A stretch of 64,000 nucleotides of DNA from Phocoena phocoena (Eukaryota > Chordata > Mammalia > Artiodactyla > Phocoenidae), in NCBI RefSeq assembly GCF_963924675.1, contig NC_089219.1, positions 153,904,288 through 153,968,287 of the forward strand. Direction: 5' to 3'. The notes below the pieces were generated by a model. The model was not told the origin of the DNA. It searched no databases and saw nothing but the letters and a program-made list of their open reading frames with translations. The position numbers were made by a program, and so were the translations under genes. This document shows positions 12,688 through 24,076 of this stretch, one piece after another (the first letter of the stretch is position 1; each line of letters starts with the position of its first letter).

Positions 12688-14534
12688 GAAAATTCTCCCT
12701 ACCAGTGAGAAAAGGCTGAAGTGTGAGTGATTCTCAAGGGGATTTGCATTTTGAGAAATGACCCCAGTGAGAAGCAGTACTTAACCTTGTAGGCTGCAAG
12801 CTCCACAGGCACAGGGGCTGTGAATTCATCTCAGGGTCCCCAGTGCCTGGCACGGTGCTTGTTATCTAAAAGGTGTACAGCAAACAGGTAGACTAACTTT
12901 TTTAAAATAATAAAAGTAAAACAGTAAAAGTAACGTGTGCTCATCATTAACAGTCAGAACATAATTGTCTGAGGTTAGAAAATCAGAAGCCCTCACTGCC
13001 ACTCACTCTGATTTCTCCAAGTTCCTTTTTTTTTCTGTTTGTTTGATCTATCTTTCATGTAGGGACTCTTTCCTCAAATGTCTGGTGATCCTGCATTTCT
13101 TCCATATGCAATAGTGAGTCATCGCTACTGGAAGCTCCAGGGGCTTGGTGGCTTTTTATCTAAGGGCCCCCACTTTGGGGTGATGGGATAGGGGCATGGC
13201 TATTCTATTCAAGATGTCATTTGAGTTTTGGTAGTCTGAGTTTTGGTAACTTTTCTCTTAGGCTGGTTTGTTTTCCTGAGAGGAGTTAATGCTCTGCTTG
13301 GGGCTCTAGTGGAGGGAAGGGCTGGTTGGTCTGAGCATCCCAGGGATCTTCATTTAATTCCCCTGTCAGCAGTCTCAGTCTTCAGTCTGGTATCCCCCTT
13401 ACCCCATTCCCCTCCACTCTCTGCTGGGCAACGTGTTCCCAAATGTACAGTCACTCTGGTTCATCTTGTATTTTATGGGGATGGAGAAGAAGATCTGGGG
13501 GTCTAAACAGTTCACTCATACCTACTGTTGTCAGCTTCACTCCACTTCACAATTTTCTTCTAACTCCTGTGCCTTTCCAGGGTACCTTGGCATGAATCCC
13601 CTGCTTCCTGTGCATTCCCCACCTGTTGGCTGAGGTTTCAGCTTTTTCAGATCTGCTGAGGGAGTTCCACTTGTTCATTCTGTTTCATCTTCCAAACAGC
13701 TGTTGATATCTCTCATCTATTTTGGTCCCCTCTTCCATTTACTTCATCCTAGTTGATTTATACCATTTTAATCCTTTAACTGCTATTTTGAGGGGGTTTC
13801 AGAAGAGAGTGGAGATAAACACCTGTGTTCAATCTGCCATGTGCAATGGGTACACTGTGCTTTTTCCTTTTAACAGTATATTGAGAAAGTGTTTATTTCT
13901 TTGTAATTGGGTATAGAATTCCAGGCTCCAATAGGCAACACATAAATCTATTTTAAGTTTATGTTGCTTAATGCTGCAAAGTATACAATGAACATTATTT
14001 TACACTAACAATTATGTGTAGAAATAAAGGAGAGAAGAATAGAAGGAGAGAGAGAAAGAGAGTGAGAAAGAGAGAAGGAAGGAGGAAGAGGAAAGGGGTC
14101 TACATGGAATGTCAGGCTCTGAAGGAGGGAGTGGGGGAGAAGCTCAGGGAAATGAATGGGCTGTAGTTCTAGCCTTGGCCCATATACTACCTAGATCCAA
14201 TCCTCGCCTCTCATTTCTGGTACCCACTGAATGCCAACTGCCTCATACTCAAACGTGTTGTTATTTGTGAGAAAAGCAGCTTCCACTGGGATGTGGTCTA
14301 CCAGGATCAGGAAACAAGCTGACGTTTGGACAGGCAAGGCCACAACCTGCATGGCCAGAGAGGGCTCCGTGTGCCCTTTCTTGCCAGAGGGTGGGTGGGT
14401 GGGCTCCCAGATGTGCGTCTCAGCATGACTGAAGTCCACAGTATCCAGCATCCACGAGGTCCACCCCTGCCCGGGGCTCAGGCCCATTAGAAGATGCCCA
14501 GATAGAAAAGGGAAGAGCCTGGGAGCCTTCACTC

Positions 14535-14640
14535 CGGCTCTGGCTCCTCTTTTATCCAGCTTTGGGCAAGTTTGCAAGAAACAGAAGCTTTGGCTTCTGT
14601 TTCTTCAACTGCAATATGGGAGAATAGCTTCTGCTAATAG
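14535..14640 (+). repeat. MIR fragment
   Basis: TTTGGGCAAGTTTG and AACTGCAATATGGGAGAATA resemble the MIR core. A perfect hairpin at 14576-14605 lies inside it. Confidence 0.6.
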
Positions 14641-15539
14641 CTGAGAGGTTCTATGGGGAGGTTGGCACTTCTCACATCAACCAGATACTTTCTGAGCACT
14701 TGACATTGAATGGTGAGAGGACTGAGGAAACAGCATTCGATAATAAACTCAATATTTTCAGGTATTTGTTGAGGATTATTCTCCGTGCTGGCCACTGGGG
14801 TTGTCAGTGCACAGTAGTGGACAAACAGACGTGGTTCCCACCCTTGGGGCTTCCAGTCTAGTGAGAAGGACACACATTCAATTCATAAACTCACAAAATA
14901 AGTACATAATTTCAAATTAGGATAAGGGCTAGGAAGGAAAAGAGCATTCTGCTTCAGGAGAGAGTAGCAGGAATGAGGTAGTCAGGGGGAAAGAAAAGAA
15001 ACAGCTACATAAACCAAGGTAGTAATGCTAATGGCAGGGCTACTGGGCACAGTGGAGACCCCAGATAATTGGGGGCAGGTCAGCACTTAGAGTGACTCAG
15101 AATCCTGGGCACCACAATGCAGGGTCCTTTCGGTGACATGAAGCCGAGTCAGGAAAGCTCAAAGCTGACAGGTCAGCTATATGTACGGGAGAATGGGGCA
15201 AGATAAGGAGGCCACCTGTCTCTCTGGAGAAGCCTCTCAAAGTCTCCTGGTTTTCACTTTCCACCTTCTCCCTTCCCCTTCTGCCCACGTTCCAAGACCT
15301 GAGGCAGCTCTATAGACCTCAGGTGATTCTGAACAGGCTCCTTGGCAGGATCCCTAAGTGAAAGAGAAGGCAAGGACACAGGGACCATCCATCTGGGCAC
15401 AGAGCTCTGACCGCCTCAGAGACCTCACAGAGGTTACCAGGGCCCTGATCTCTGACACCAACAGAGACTGGGCAGGAGTGTCAGGGCTGGGCAGCCCCAG
15501 GAATAAGAGCAGGCAGTGCATTAATAACCATCCTCTGAG

Positions 15540-15690
15540 GACTTCTCCTTACAGATGAAGAAACTGGAGTTCAAAGAAATCACGGAATGTGCTCGAGGTT
15601 ACACAGATAGTAAATGACAGAGCTGGGATTCAAACCCAGGCAACTTGACTCCAGAGTCTGCTGCCACTGGACGTTCCCACTCAGCCATTC
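15540..15690 (-). repeat. MIR fragment
   Basis: ACAGATGAAGAAACTGGAGT, TTACACAGATAGTAAATGAC and GGGATTCAAACCCAGGCAAC form the reverse complement of the MIR core and tRNA-like portion. Confidence 0.85.
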
Positions 15691-15814
15691 AGGCCACTCA
15701 CATTAAGGTCTAGGACCAAAGAGAAGATCCCCTAGAAGCTCAGAGTTTTGCCAGGACCTTGGAGTTCATATACGCACTGGCCATTGTCTTCAGACAGAAT
15801 AAGTAACATGTCCC

Positions 15815-16262
15815 AGTAGGTCCTGCAGTGGCTGGATGCTGCCCCCTCCCCCAATATCTCCACCCAGCACCTCAGAATGTGACCCTACTTGAATAAGGGT
15901 CTATGCAGATGTAATTAAGGTGGGAATCTCAAAATGAGATCACCCTGGGTGGTCCCTAAATCCAATGACAAGGGTCTTTATATGAGGCAGAAAAGAGGAC
16001 ATGCAAAGACACAGAGGAAAAAGCCTTGTGAGAATGGAGACAGACATCGGAGTGATGCTGCCACAGACCAAGGAACACCAGAAGCCATCAGAAGATGGAA
16101 GAGACAAGGAAACATTCTTCCCTAGAAATTCTGGAGGAAGCATGGCCCTGCCAATACCTCGATTTCAGACTTCCGGCCTCCTGAACTGTGAGGTAATAAA
16201 TCCTGTTGCTTTAAGCCGCCTAGTTTGAGGTTATTTGTTACAGCAGCCACAGGGCACTGATA
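15815..16262 (+). mobile_element. MaLR-type LTR (MLT1/MST-like)
   Basis: The fragment contains CCTCAGAATGTGACCCTACT, GGGTCTATGCAGATGTAATT, GGGTCTTTATATGAGGCAGA and GAACTGTGAGGTAATAAATC, in the order found in MaLR LTRs, with the AATAAA signal near the end. No internal retroviral sequence accompanies it, so it is probably a solo LTR. Confidence 0.8.
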
Positions 16263-16897
16263 GATGTCCCTCTGATTCTTCATAAGAAACACAGGCATTT
16301 AAAAACATTACTGAGCTCGTAGTTGCTATTTATCATCATGTATTTTTCTCAATGGATATAAAATATTCCTATCACATGGATAGTAATACACATATTACTA
16401 TTGTGAAATATAGATTATACGTGCAACACTATCGTCTTACAGAGAGATGACCTAAATTCCAGAGAGGGCCCTGGTAAAGCAAGCAGGCAGGCTGGTCTGG
16501 AAGACTGCTCCCCTCATTCATGAGGTGTTTCTCTTCCTCCAAAGCCTGGGGCTGCTGGTGGTCCTCACCAGCCCACACAGAGAAAATCAGAATCAAACTT
16601 GCCCAGCAGAAGGTTTAGAAACACTTCCGTCTTCCCTCCCTTTGCCTCCTGGCTTGGCAATGATAAGAGCCCAGGTTACACCTTGTGATTGTTCCAGAAA
16701 ACCAAGCATTGCTAAAGGGCATTATGTCAGGTGTCCCCAGTCCGTGCTACTTGGCACCCTAGACCTCCATACCACATCCCCTGCCCCTGTCTGACTTCAA
16801 CACCCCTGGCTGTGGTGGGACAGGGAGGCCTGATGAAAGGAGGGCAGGACCTGGTTAGCTGGTTGCGTGGGCTGGAGTCTGTCACTGAGCCAGCACC

Positions 16898-16922
16898 ATG
16901 GTGTGGTCTGTAGCCTGGGCAG
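16898..16922 (+). pseudogene. CHIT1: CHIT1 exon 1 (coding part)
   Basis: The sequence from ATG reads M-V-W-S-V-A-W-A plus one base of Gly, the start of the CHIT1 signal peptide (human begins MVRSVAWAG). The start context CAGCACCATGG is a good Kozak match. The donor is CAG/GTGAGT at 16923. No TATA box is evident upstream. Confidence 0.9.
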
Positions 16923-17662
16923 GTGAGTGGGTGCTGTCGGGGAGCATGGGCTGCGCCCCGGGAGCTGTGGGGAAGTGGGGATGTGTATGTGAAATGGCTC
17001 CTTGGTGCTGTGTGTAAGGAAGCAGAAGCTTTCAGGAGAACTTTGGAGGGTCATTCCATTTCTCTTTCTGCTGCCAGGCTTGCAGTCCCTGTGGGCTCCC
17101 CCCTGAGGTCTTTCAGCCCAAGAGGCTTTGTGTTGCAAGGAAAAGCTTTTCTCAACAGGCTGAAAATGACTTTTCCTCCTGTTTTGGAAGCCCAGAGTCA
17201 GTGAACCCCTTGGCATTGGGTGGTTTTGTGTTTCCTGTGTTCTGAGGCCCCCTACTCTCCAGGGGTGCCCACTGCCAAGGAATTCTTCCCCACCCTGATG
17301 CTGGTTGCCCTGCAAAAGGCAGCCTGGGAGCCATGACCCTGGGTGCCCTTACAAATTTTCATGCAGGTTTTATTAGGTTAATGGGAAGACCCAAGGTCTC
17401 CAGAGAGGTGAAATAAATACTTTTAAAGGAGTCCCACTGAGGCCTACGTCTCCAAGGATATTGGTAACTCAGCCAACCTCTTGTGCAGCGTGGCAGGAAA
17501 GCAGCAAAAAGTAGTCAATTGTGGCTGTGAGCAGAGGTACAGAGACCTCACCTAGAGATGAGCTCTCTGGCCTAGCCCTTCCAAATTGGCTTTTTTCATC
17601 CTGAGGACAGGTTTTCTACTTATTTCAAAAGAGAAACCTTCTCTCTAAAAAGCTTAAAAGTC

Positions 17663-17875
17663 GGGCTTCCCTGGTGGCGCAGTGGTTGAGAGTCCACCTG
17701 CCAATGCAGGGGACACGGGTTCGTGCCCCGGTCTGGGAAGATCCCACATGCCGCGGAGCGGCTGGGCCCGTGAGCCATGGCCACTGAGCCTGCGTGTCCG
17801 GAGCCTGTGCTCCACAACGGGAGAGGCCACAATAGTGAGAGGCCCGCGTACCGGAAAAAAAAAAAAAAAAAAAAA
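17663..17875 (+). mobile_element. CHR short SINE in CHIT1 intron 1
   Basis: GGGCTTCCCTGGTGGCGCAG to a long poly(A), with the 16-bp TSD AAAAAGCTTAAAAGTC (17647-17662 and about 17876-17891). Intact flanks indicate a fairly recent insertion. Confidence 0.96.
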
Positions 17876-18213
17876 AAAAAGCTTAAAAGTCAGTGGTTTT
17901 CCTCGAATCTTCCTAAATCCACACTGCCCTCTACTAATGTTCTAGAGAGGGAGCAGTCTCAGCTCATGGAGACTTCCATCAGCTCTGGGACTAGCCCAGG
18001 CCAGGTAGGGCCCCCTGCTGTCTGGCTTGGATGAAGGGATGGACACAGTGCCCTCCTGGGTCCCTTGTGGGCAGAGGAAGCTGGATTTGTAGGAAACTGT
18101 CCTGAGCCCACCCCCATCCCTGACCACTTCTCGCTCCTGCGCTTCGATAGCCATAGGGCCTGGGAAAGTAAGAATGACATCTTAATCTCTGCCTTCTCTT
18201 TTGCGCTGTTCAG

Positions 18214-18243
18214 GTTTGATGGTTCTGCTGACGATCCAGTGGG
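18214..18243 (+). pseudogene. CHIT1: CHIT1 exon 2
   Basis: A 30-bp exon between a CAG acceptor and a GTGAGT donor encodes GLMVLLTIQWG, the hydrophobic core of the signal peptide. Its length and phase match the usual family pattern and no lesion is seen. Confidence 0.88.
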
Positions 18244-19129
18244 GTGAGTGGTGCCTTGAAGCTAGCCCTGGGTTCCCTCAGCCCCATTCCCTGGGCCCTG
18301 CTACCCTCTCCCATTCACTCCCCCAACACTTATGTCCACCCCAAGAGCTCTTGCCAGATTTCAGTGGGTTCTCGCCTCCAAATCTCCGGCCCTTGCAAGT
18401 GTCCTTGTCCCCATAATGGCCTTGCCATTCCTTCTTCTGGGAAGGTTCTAGCCTCCTAACCCACTAGCTGAACTCCTGTGTGTCCATGGGGACAGCTTAA
18501 ATGTCAGCCTCTCTCTGGTGTTTCCTGAGGTCACTTGCTCCAACCTCTGTGCTCTCATCGCACTGGAACCCATTTTACAGTATATATCACAGTGTTTCTA
18601 ATTACTGGCTTAGGCGTCTCCCCTACCACCAGTAGGGGAGCTCTGAGCTACTGGAAGTAAGAAACCTAAGTCTTTTCCAGCTCCATGTCCTAGCCCCTTG
18701 GCTCAAGCAAGGACAGCACACTCTTTCCGTGTCTGTTGAACTGATTGCATGTGGAGCTTGGGAGAGCCAGGAGGGCTCCTTCTTGTGCAGGAGAGAACTC
18801 TCTGGGTGATGTTTAGCAACTTGGACTCCTGGGTTCCCTTCCTATCCCACACCACTCCCTGTACTCAGACCCTCATCCTGAGCCTGGGCTGTGGCACTGG
18901 ACACACATTTCCCCTCTTCATCTCACAGGAGGGGACAGCCAGGTCCAGAGAAATAGCAAACATGGGGAAGAGAGAAAAGTTGAAGATTTCCTCAAAAGCT
19001 TTAATCCAAGCTACTTCTGGGCATATGGTGTGCTATGGTATGGGATGGTATATATTTATAATAATAGAATTTTGTGTGGGCTAAGGGTTAATGTATGCAA
19101 AGCACTTAGAACAGAGCTTACTTTCTGCC

Positions 19130-19310
19130 AGCACTGTTCTGAATGTTTCACATACATTAACTCTTCATTCACACAGTAGTCCTTAAGATAGGAGCAATCA
19201 TCATTCCCATTTTATGAAGGAGAAAGCTGAATTATCTGGCTAAAAAGTTGCAGAGTTGGGATTTCAACCCAGGCATGAAATTCCAAAGTCCCTGCTGTTA
19301 ACCACCAGAC
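19130..19310 (-). repeat. MIR in CHIT1 intron 2
   Basis: CATTCCCATTTTATGAAGGA and GGGATTTCAACCCAGGCATG are the MIR core and tRNA-like end in reverse. Confidence 0.85.
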
Positions 19311-20472
19311 TTTGTTGCCTCTATAGTACAAATATTCATGCTCAATATTCAATATGCTATGGCAGGATATGATACAAAATAAAAAGAGCCTCCTGGCTCC
19401 TTTCTAGATGGTCCCAGGGACGTGTTCGCTGGGTTAATCCCCTGCTTCCTTCTTTTGCTTTGGGGAGTTCACCAATCCTCCTTCTATGTCACTCAGGCAA
19501 CACCCCAGTCCCATCGGCAAACTTCACTCCCAGGTGAGCTCTAGTTAGGGCCAGTGACTACCCAGGAGCTTTGACTCCTCCTTCTGAGAGCCATCCATGG
19601 GCGCAGGGGTGTCTCCGCCAGCCCTTCATGCTCTGGGTTCCTACACACCCTCCTATAGCCACTTTGCACTGCTCTCCCTCCTCGTCCTCTCACTGGCCAC
19701 ATGGGGGCTGCAGGAGGGTGCAGAGAGACCCTGTCTGTGCAAAAGGAAATCCTAGGGTCTAGACCATGACCACAGACATGTTCCAGGCCAAACTCATCAT
19801 TCTGCCAAGTCCCTGGCATAAAATGCTGGTGTGTACACACCACACGATCATAGTCTGCAAGGCTGGAAGAGCCCTCAGAGACCACACTGTCATTTTCAGA
19901 TGGGGATCCCTAAGCCAAGGCTAAAGAGATCGGCCCAAAGTACACTTCTGGCAGCTGCAGGGATGAAGACGAGCATCTTTGCGTTCCGGTGTTCTGGTCA
20001 ACTTTGCACAGTGCTGCCCTTGGTGGGAGCCATCACTGCTAGACAAGCTCCCATCTGGGAGGAGAGGCCCTGTACACAAAGCCATTCTACAGGGTATGGG
20101 GATGACAGAAACAAGCTGCCTTTTCCTAGAGAAAATATTCTCTTTGTTAGAACCTTGTCGGTGATATTAAACCAATTCTCTACAAGGGATAATAGTACGT
20201 AAATGCAAACCTCTTTAAAGCAAGACTAAAGAAACATAAACCCAGGCCTGTAACTGGGGCCTCCTCTCTGCCACTTTATATATTTGTATTTTAATTAACA
20301 TTCTGAAGTATTCCAAGCCGTGATCTGAAAGTTCTGTCTCCCTGCCTCCAGCAGATGAAGGGCCATGTTTAACGTCTTCTGGCATGACATAAGTTCTGCC
20401 TCTGGGCAGAGGGTGCCAGTCCATAGCAGGCCCTTCTGATTGCCATTTCTTTGCTTTGCCCCAACTGGCCAG

Positions 20473-20673
20473 GCTCTGCGGCAAAACTGGTCTGCTACGT
20501 CACTAACTGGGCCCAGTACAGACAGGGGGCTGCTCGCTTCTTGCCCAAGGATGTGGACCCCAAGCTGTGCACCCACCTCATATATGCCTTTGATGGCATG
20601 AAAGGCACCAGCTCAGCTCCATAGCGTGGAATGCTGAGACACTCTACAAGGAATTTAACAGCTTGAAGAAGAT
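20473..20673 (+). pseudogene. CHIT1: CHIT1 exon 3 with -1 frameshift and premature TAG
   Basis: The first 49 complete codons give [20 protein letters not shown] and on to [12 protein letters not shown], the first beta strand of the GH18 barrel. After GMKGTSSAP the frame meets TAG at 20622-20624. The expected continuation, WNAETLYKEFNSLKK, is encoded directly afterwards in another frame. Between the ATG of GM and the TGG of WN there are 26 nt; the human protein implies 27, so one base is missing. The donor GTGAGC and the acceptor are intact. Confidence 0.93.
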
Positions 20674-20754
20674 GTGAGCTGCAGTGGAGGAGGTGGGGAT
20701 GGGAGGTGGAGAAGACAGGCACCTCCTCTCAAAGCCAGAAACCTTCTCCATTAC

Positions 20755-21105
20755 TGCAGTCTGGCTGCAGACCCGCTGTGTGGCTTTGGGCGAGTCTCAT
20801 CACTTCTCTGGGCTTTCCCGTGCTTATGTGGAAGAGGTGGGGGTAGATAGTGACTCCTTAAGTGCCCTTCCAGTTTCGGTCTCAGTGGAATCTGGACTGT
20901 GAAACTGTTTCCCTCCACTGGGAATGAGTGCCCTTCTATCTCCTAAAATCTATCTATCCTTCAGCTCAAGTGTTATCACTACCTTAATACAGCCTCTCTG
21001 AAGATCTGTCCTGATCTCTTGCTTTCTAAATTCCTTGAGTGTACGGCTCCCCAGCCAGATAAGAGGTCCTCAAAGGCAGGAATGTGTCTTTTCTTTCCCA
21101 ATCTA
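20755..21105 (+). repeat. MIR and L2 fragments in CHIT1 intron 3
   Basis: CTGTGTGGCTTTGGGCGAGT resembles the MIR core (20755-20850). TCAGCTCAAGTGTTATCACT to GGCAGGAATGTGTCTTTTCT (20935-21105) resembles an L2 3' end. Confidence 0.7.
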
Positions 21106-21254
21106 GAGCTTCCCTGGTACAGAATATGACCATAGGGATTTATATATCCCCTACCTCACCCCACCAGCCCTGCCAGGCTCCTTGCTTCCTTGTTAGTGAG
21201 GTGAGCCCCAGGACCTGGCTGGATAAATTCTGGTGCTTCTCTTGTCTTTTCCAG

Positions 21255-21311
21255 GAATCCCAAGCTGAAGACGCTGCTGGCCACTGGGGGCTGGAACTTC
21301 GGCACCCAGAA
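21255..21311 (+). pseudogene. CHIT1: CHIT1 exon 4
   Basis: A 57-bp exon encodes NPKLKTLLATGGWNFGTQ, the strand containing the conserved GGW of GH18 enzymes. Human CHIT1 has the same length. It carries no internal lesion, and both splice sites are canonical (TTTTCCAG acceptor, GTGAGT donor). Confidence 0.92.
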
Positions 21312-21538
21312 GTGAGTTGTCTGTGGGCACCAATGTGGCAGGGCCCCTAGTGTGGAACTGGCTCACTGGCCAAAGAGTTCCCCAGTCGGGGAATCAGCCA
21401 GGTAGAGGTGTAGCCAGGGTGAGGGAGAGTGGGAGAGAAGAGTGGACTCTGGGGGCTGACCTTCCTTCTGACTTCTTGGTACCTCCTCAGGAGGCAGTGG
21501 AGTGGGCTTAGCTTCAGGCCGTTATACATCCAGTCTTT

Positions 21539-21741
21539 TTTTTTTGTTTTGCTGTACGCGGGCCTCTCACTGTTGTGGCCTCTCCCATTGGGCAACACAG
21601 GCTCCGGACGCGCAGGCTCAGCGGCCATGGCCCACGGGCCCAGCCGCTCCGCGGCATGTGGGATCCTCCCGGACCGGGGCACGAACCCGCGTCCCCTGCA
21701 TCGGCAGGCGGACTCCCAACCACTGCACCACCAGGGAAGCC
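21539..21741 (-). mobile_element. CHR short SINE in CHIT1 intron 4
   Basis: T-rich tail, then GCTGTACGCGGGCCTCTCAC to CACCACCAGGGAAGCC. The TSD is CATCCAGTCTT at 21528-21538 and, with one mismatch, 21742-21752. Confidence 0.95.
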
Positions 21742-22895
21742 CATCCAGCCTTGCTTTATATGCAGCACAGAGTCTGACCTCTTTCCAGGCCTCAGTCTCT
21801 TCCTCCATGAAATGTGTAAAGGGAGGGTCTCAACTAATCCCAGACAACATATAATGTCTATATTTTCTGAGCTCTGGAACAGTATGTCTGAGAATTTTTG
21901 TTCCCTTTCTGGGTGTCAAAAGCAGTCTGTGAGATTGAGCTTGGATGCCAGAATATTGACATTTCCAGGACATTTTTGATGATTTATGGAGATAATGGAA
22001 TGGTATATTTGGAACCATACTTTTCCTAGAAAGTGCTAACTGTAAGGTCCCCAAAATTCTAAACCAGTCTTTCTAATACTTTTTTGGATCATGAGTCCTT
22101 TTGAGAACCTGATGAAATTTATGACTCCCCTTCCCCAAACACTGCTTATACACAGATTTTTCACTGAAATTCAGGATTCTCAGCCTGGGGTTCCCAGGCA
22201 CACAAACTCTACTTAAGAACTGATGCTATTAGCTAATTTAAAAAAAAAATTAAAATAGAGACGGTCTACAAAACTCAAGACCCCCAAGAAGTCCAGGGAC
22301 TTCTTGAGAAAGTAAGATGTGGGGAGGTTGTTCTTGGGGCACCTCAGGAATTGTAAAGAACTCTGGGCTAGTAATAGTAATAACAAGAGCACGAAGCACT
22401 CTACAAACGTGAGTTAGAAGAATAGTAACCATGTTAACCTGCCAGGGAAGTAGAAGAGCAGGGCCCCAAGGTTACCCAGATCCTCACTGGCCTGCTGGGC
22501 TTCTCTTCCTCCTCATCTTAGAAACTGATTCCTCTTCTTTTTTCAGTCTCCATGCTGGGTTGACAGCCAGCTCTGATTCAGGTTAGAGCAAATCCCTGGG
22601 CAGGGATGTGGCAGTAAGCTTCTGGAGGGAATTTTGGGAAGCAGAGCTCCTAGTGAGTCAGTGTGCCCCTGGTGATGTCAATGTTTGGGGGCACTTCTAC
22701 ATTGTCCCTTTCCCTTAGCCAGGCCCGTAACCCACCTGCAAATATCCCAGCAGCCTCTGAAGCAGCCCTTCCGGTGCCCTTCTGGCCTAGACAGCCGAGC
22801 ACCGATATCTTGAGTAGTTTCTCACTTGCCTCTGAGAGAGCATGACCCACTGTCCTGTGTAAGACAGGCCCACACTGCCCTTTATCTACCCACAG

Positions 22896-23061
22896 GTTCG
22901 TGGATATGGTGGCTATAGCCAATAACCGACAGACCATTGTCAACTCAGCCATCAGGTTTCTGTGCAAATACGGCGTTGATGGTCTCGACCTCGACTGGGA
23001 GTGCACAGGAAGCCGGGGGAGCCCTCCATCAGATAAGCAGTGTTCCATAGCTCTGGGGCAG
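22896..23061 (+). pseudogene. CHIT1: CHIT1 exon 5, catalytic motif retained
   Basis: This 166-bp exon, the length implied by the human protein, encodes FVDMVAIANNRQTIVNSAIR followed by the catalytic DGLDLDWE (22978-23001), whose last Glu is the proton donor. The residue after it is Cys (TGC, 23002-23004), where working chitinases have Tyr in DWEYP. The last ten codons (DKQCSIALGQ) have drifted from human DKERFTTLVQ but keep the frame. The donor is GTACAG. Confidence 0.93.
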
Positions 23062-23267
23062 GTACAGCTGGGTGAGATAGGGAAGACCTAGTTGGCCAGG
23101 GGGCCACATAGGTGCTGCTCTGCCCCCAGGCTCAGCTGCTTCATGTGTCTGCATAGCACAGACCAGGCCTGTGGTCAGTTTTCAGGCTCCTGTGTGGGAA
23201 CATCTGCTTGGGGCTCACAGGGCTGCCTGTTCCCTGCCTGTGTGTTCACTCTGAGGTGCCCCTGCAG

Positions 23268-23392
23268 GACCTGGCCAGTGCCTTTCAGCAGGAAGCCCAG
23301 GCCTCAGGGAAGGCACACCTCCTGCCGAGCACAGCTGTCCCAGAAGGACCACACTGCACAAAAGTTGGATACGAGGGGGACAACATTGCTCT
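23268..23392 (+). pseudogene. CHIT1: CHIT1 exon 6
   Basis: A 125-bp exon encodes DLASAFQQEAQASGKAHLLP and then STAVPEGPHCTKVGYEGDNIA, ending two bases into a codon. Family length and phase are kept. The split codon reads CTG (Leu) where human has Gln. Acceptor CCCCTGCAG and donor GTGAGT are intact. Confidence 0.9.
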
Positions 23393-23649
23393 GTGAGTCT
23401 CAGGCAGATGGCATGGACCTTGTGTTCTCTGCGGGGGAGAGAGACCAAAGGTAGGCTGAGCTTCCCCCAGAATGGAGCAGGGGCTCGCCTGCACCACCAG
23501 TAGACCCAGGGAGGGTTTCCTTACCACATCTGCTACTCCATCACTCCGGAGTCCCTCTCTTTGGAGCCTGGCCCTCAGTCTTAAAGTGAAATATCCCTGG
23601 GGGAGGGGGAAAGAGGGAAGCACTTAGCATCTCCAAGAGAATGAGTTCC

Positions 23650-23740
23650 CACGCCAGGCCTACTGAATAAGAGCCTGCACCTGAATGAGATTCCCAGGTG
23701 ATTTATGTGCACAACTAAAGTTTGAGAAATGCTAAGCTAA
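23650..23740 (+). mobile_element. MER5-like hAT transposon fragment in intron 6
   Basis: GAGATTCCCAGGTGATTTAT and AAAGTTTGAGAAATGCTAAG match the terminal region of the small non-autonomous hAT elements of the MER5 group. Confidence 0.7.
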
Positions 23741-23876
23741 ATTTCCCTTCAAAATAGCAAAATAGCAAGAGGTGTCCTTGAGTGGACTCTGTCCTGAGGG
23801 TGCTGAGGGGACAGCTGGGAGGAGGATGCTGAAGACGTGAGCTGCCAAGAATGAGAATGGCCTGGATGACGGTGTG

Positions 23877-23900
23877 CGGGGGGGCGGGCGGGGGGGGGGC
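23877..23900 (+). other. G-rich tract in CHIT1 intron 6
   Basis: Three long G runs separated by single C residues. A G-quadruplex is possible on the plus strand. No role is known. Confidence 0.6.
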
Positions 23901-24076
23901 GACCGGAGGTGCTGCCTATGCTGCTGCATCTCCCAGAGCCAGGAGGGAGCCCACCCCCACCATGCAGGTCTCTCCCCAGGCCACACACTGCGTGAGAGGG
24001 GAGGGAGGAGCAAGGAAGGGGTAGGGCTCCACCCTGCGCACTAGCCCCTCACTCTTTCTTCCCACGCCTCAGGCAG

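Larger units (their letters stand above)
12704..16897. other. CHIT1 upstream spacer
   Basis: I find no gene here. It holds an L2 3' end (about 12785-12895), a MIR fragment with a small hairpin (14535-14640), an old unnamed repeat (14755-14960), a minus MIR (15540-15690) and a MaLR LTR (15815-16262). An AG-rich simple repeat lies at 14030-14100. The CHIT1 promoter should lie within the last few hundred bases, but no clear core element is visible. Confidence 0.6.

Noticed and set aside
16797..17315. 172-codon minus-strand open frame over CHIT1 exon 1
   Set aside because: It is antisense to exon 1 and intron 1, with low-complexity Pro/Ser/His-rich content and no recognised domain.
17663..17735. 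tRNA genes at SINE heads
   Set aside because: The tRNA-like region is part of each SINE, diverged and unable to form an intact cloverleaf gene.
23268..23395. Apparent 1-bp deletion at the end of CHIT1 exon 6
   Set aside because: The intron is phase 2: CT joins G of exon 7 to give CTG, so the frame is kept and only Gln-to-Leu results.
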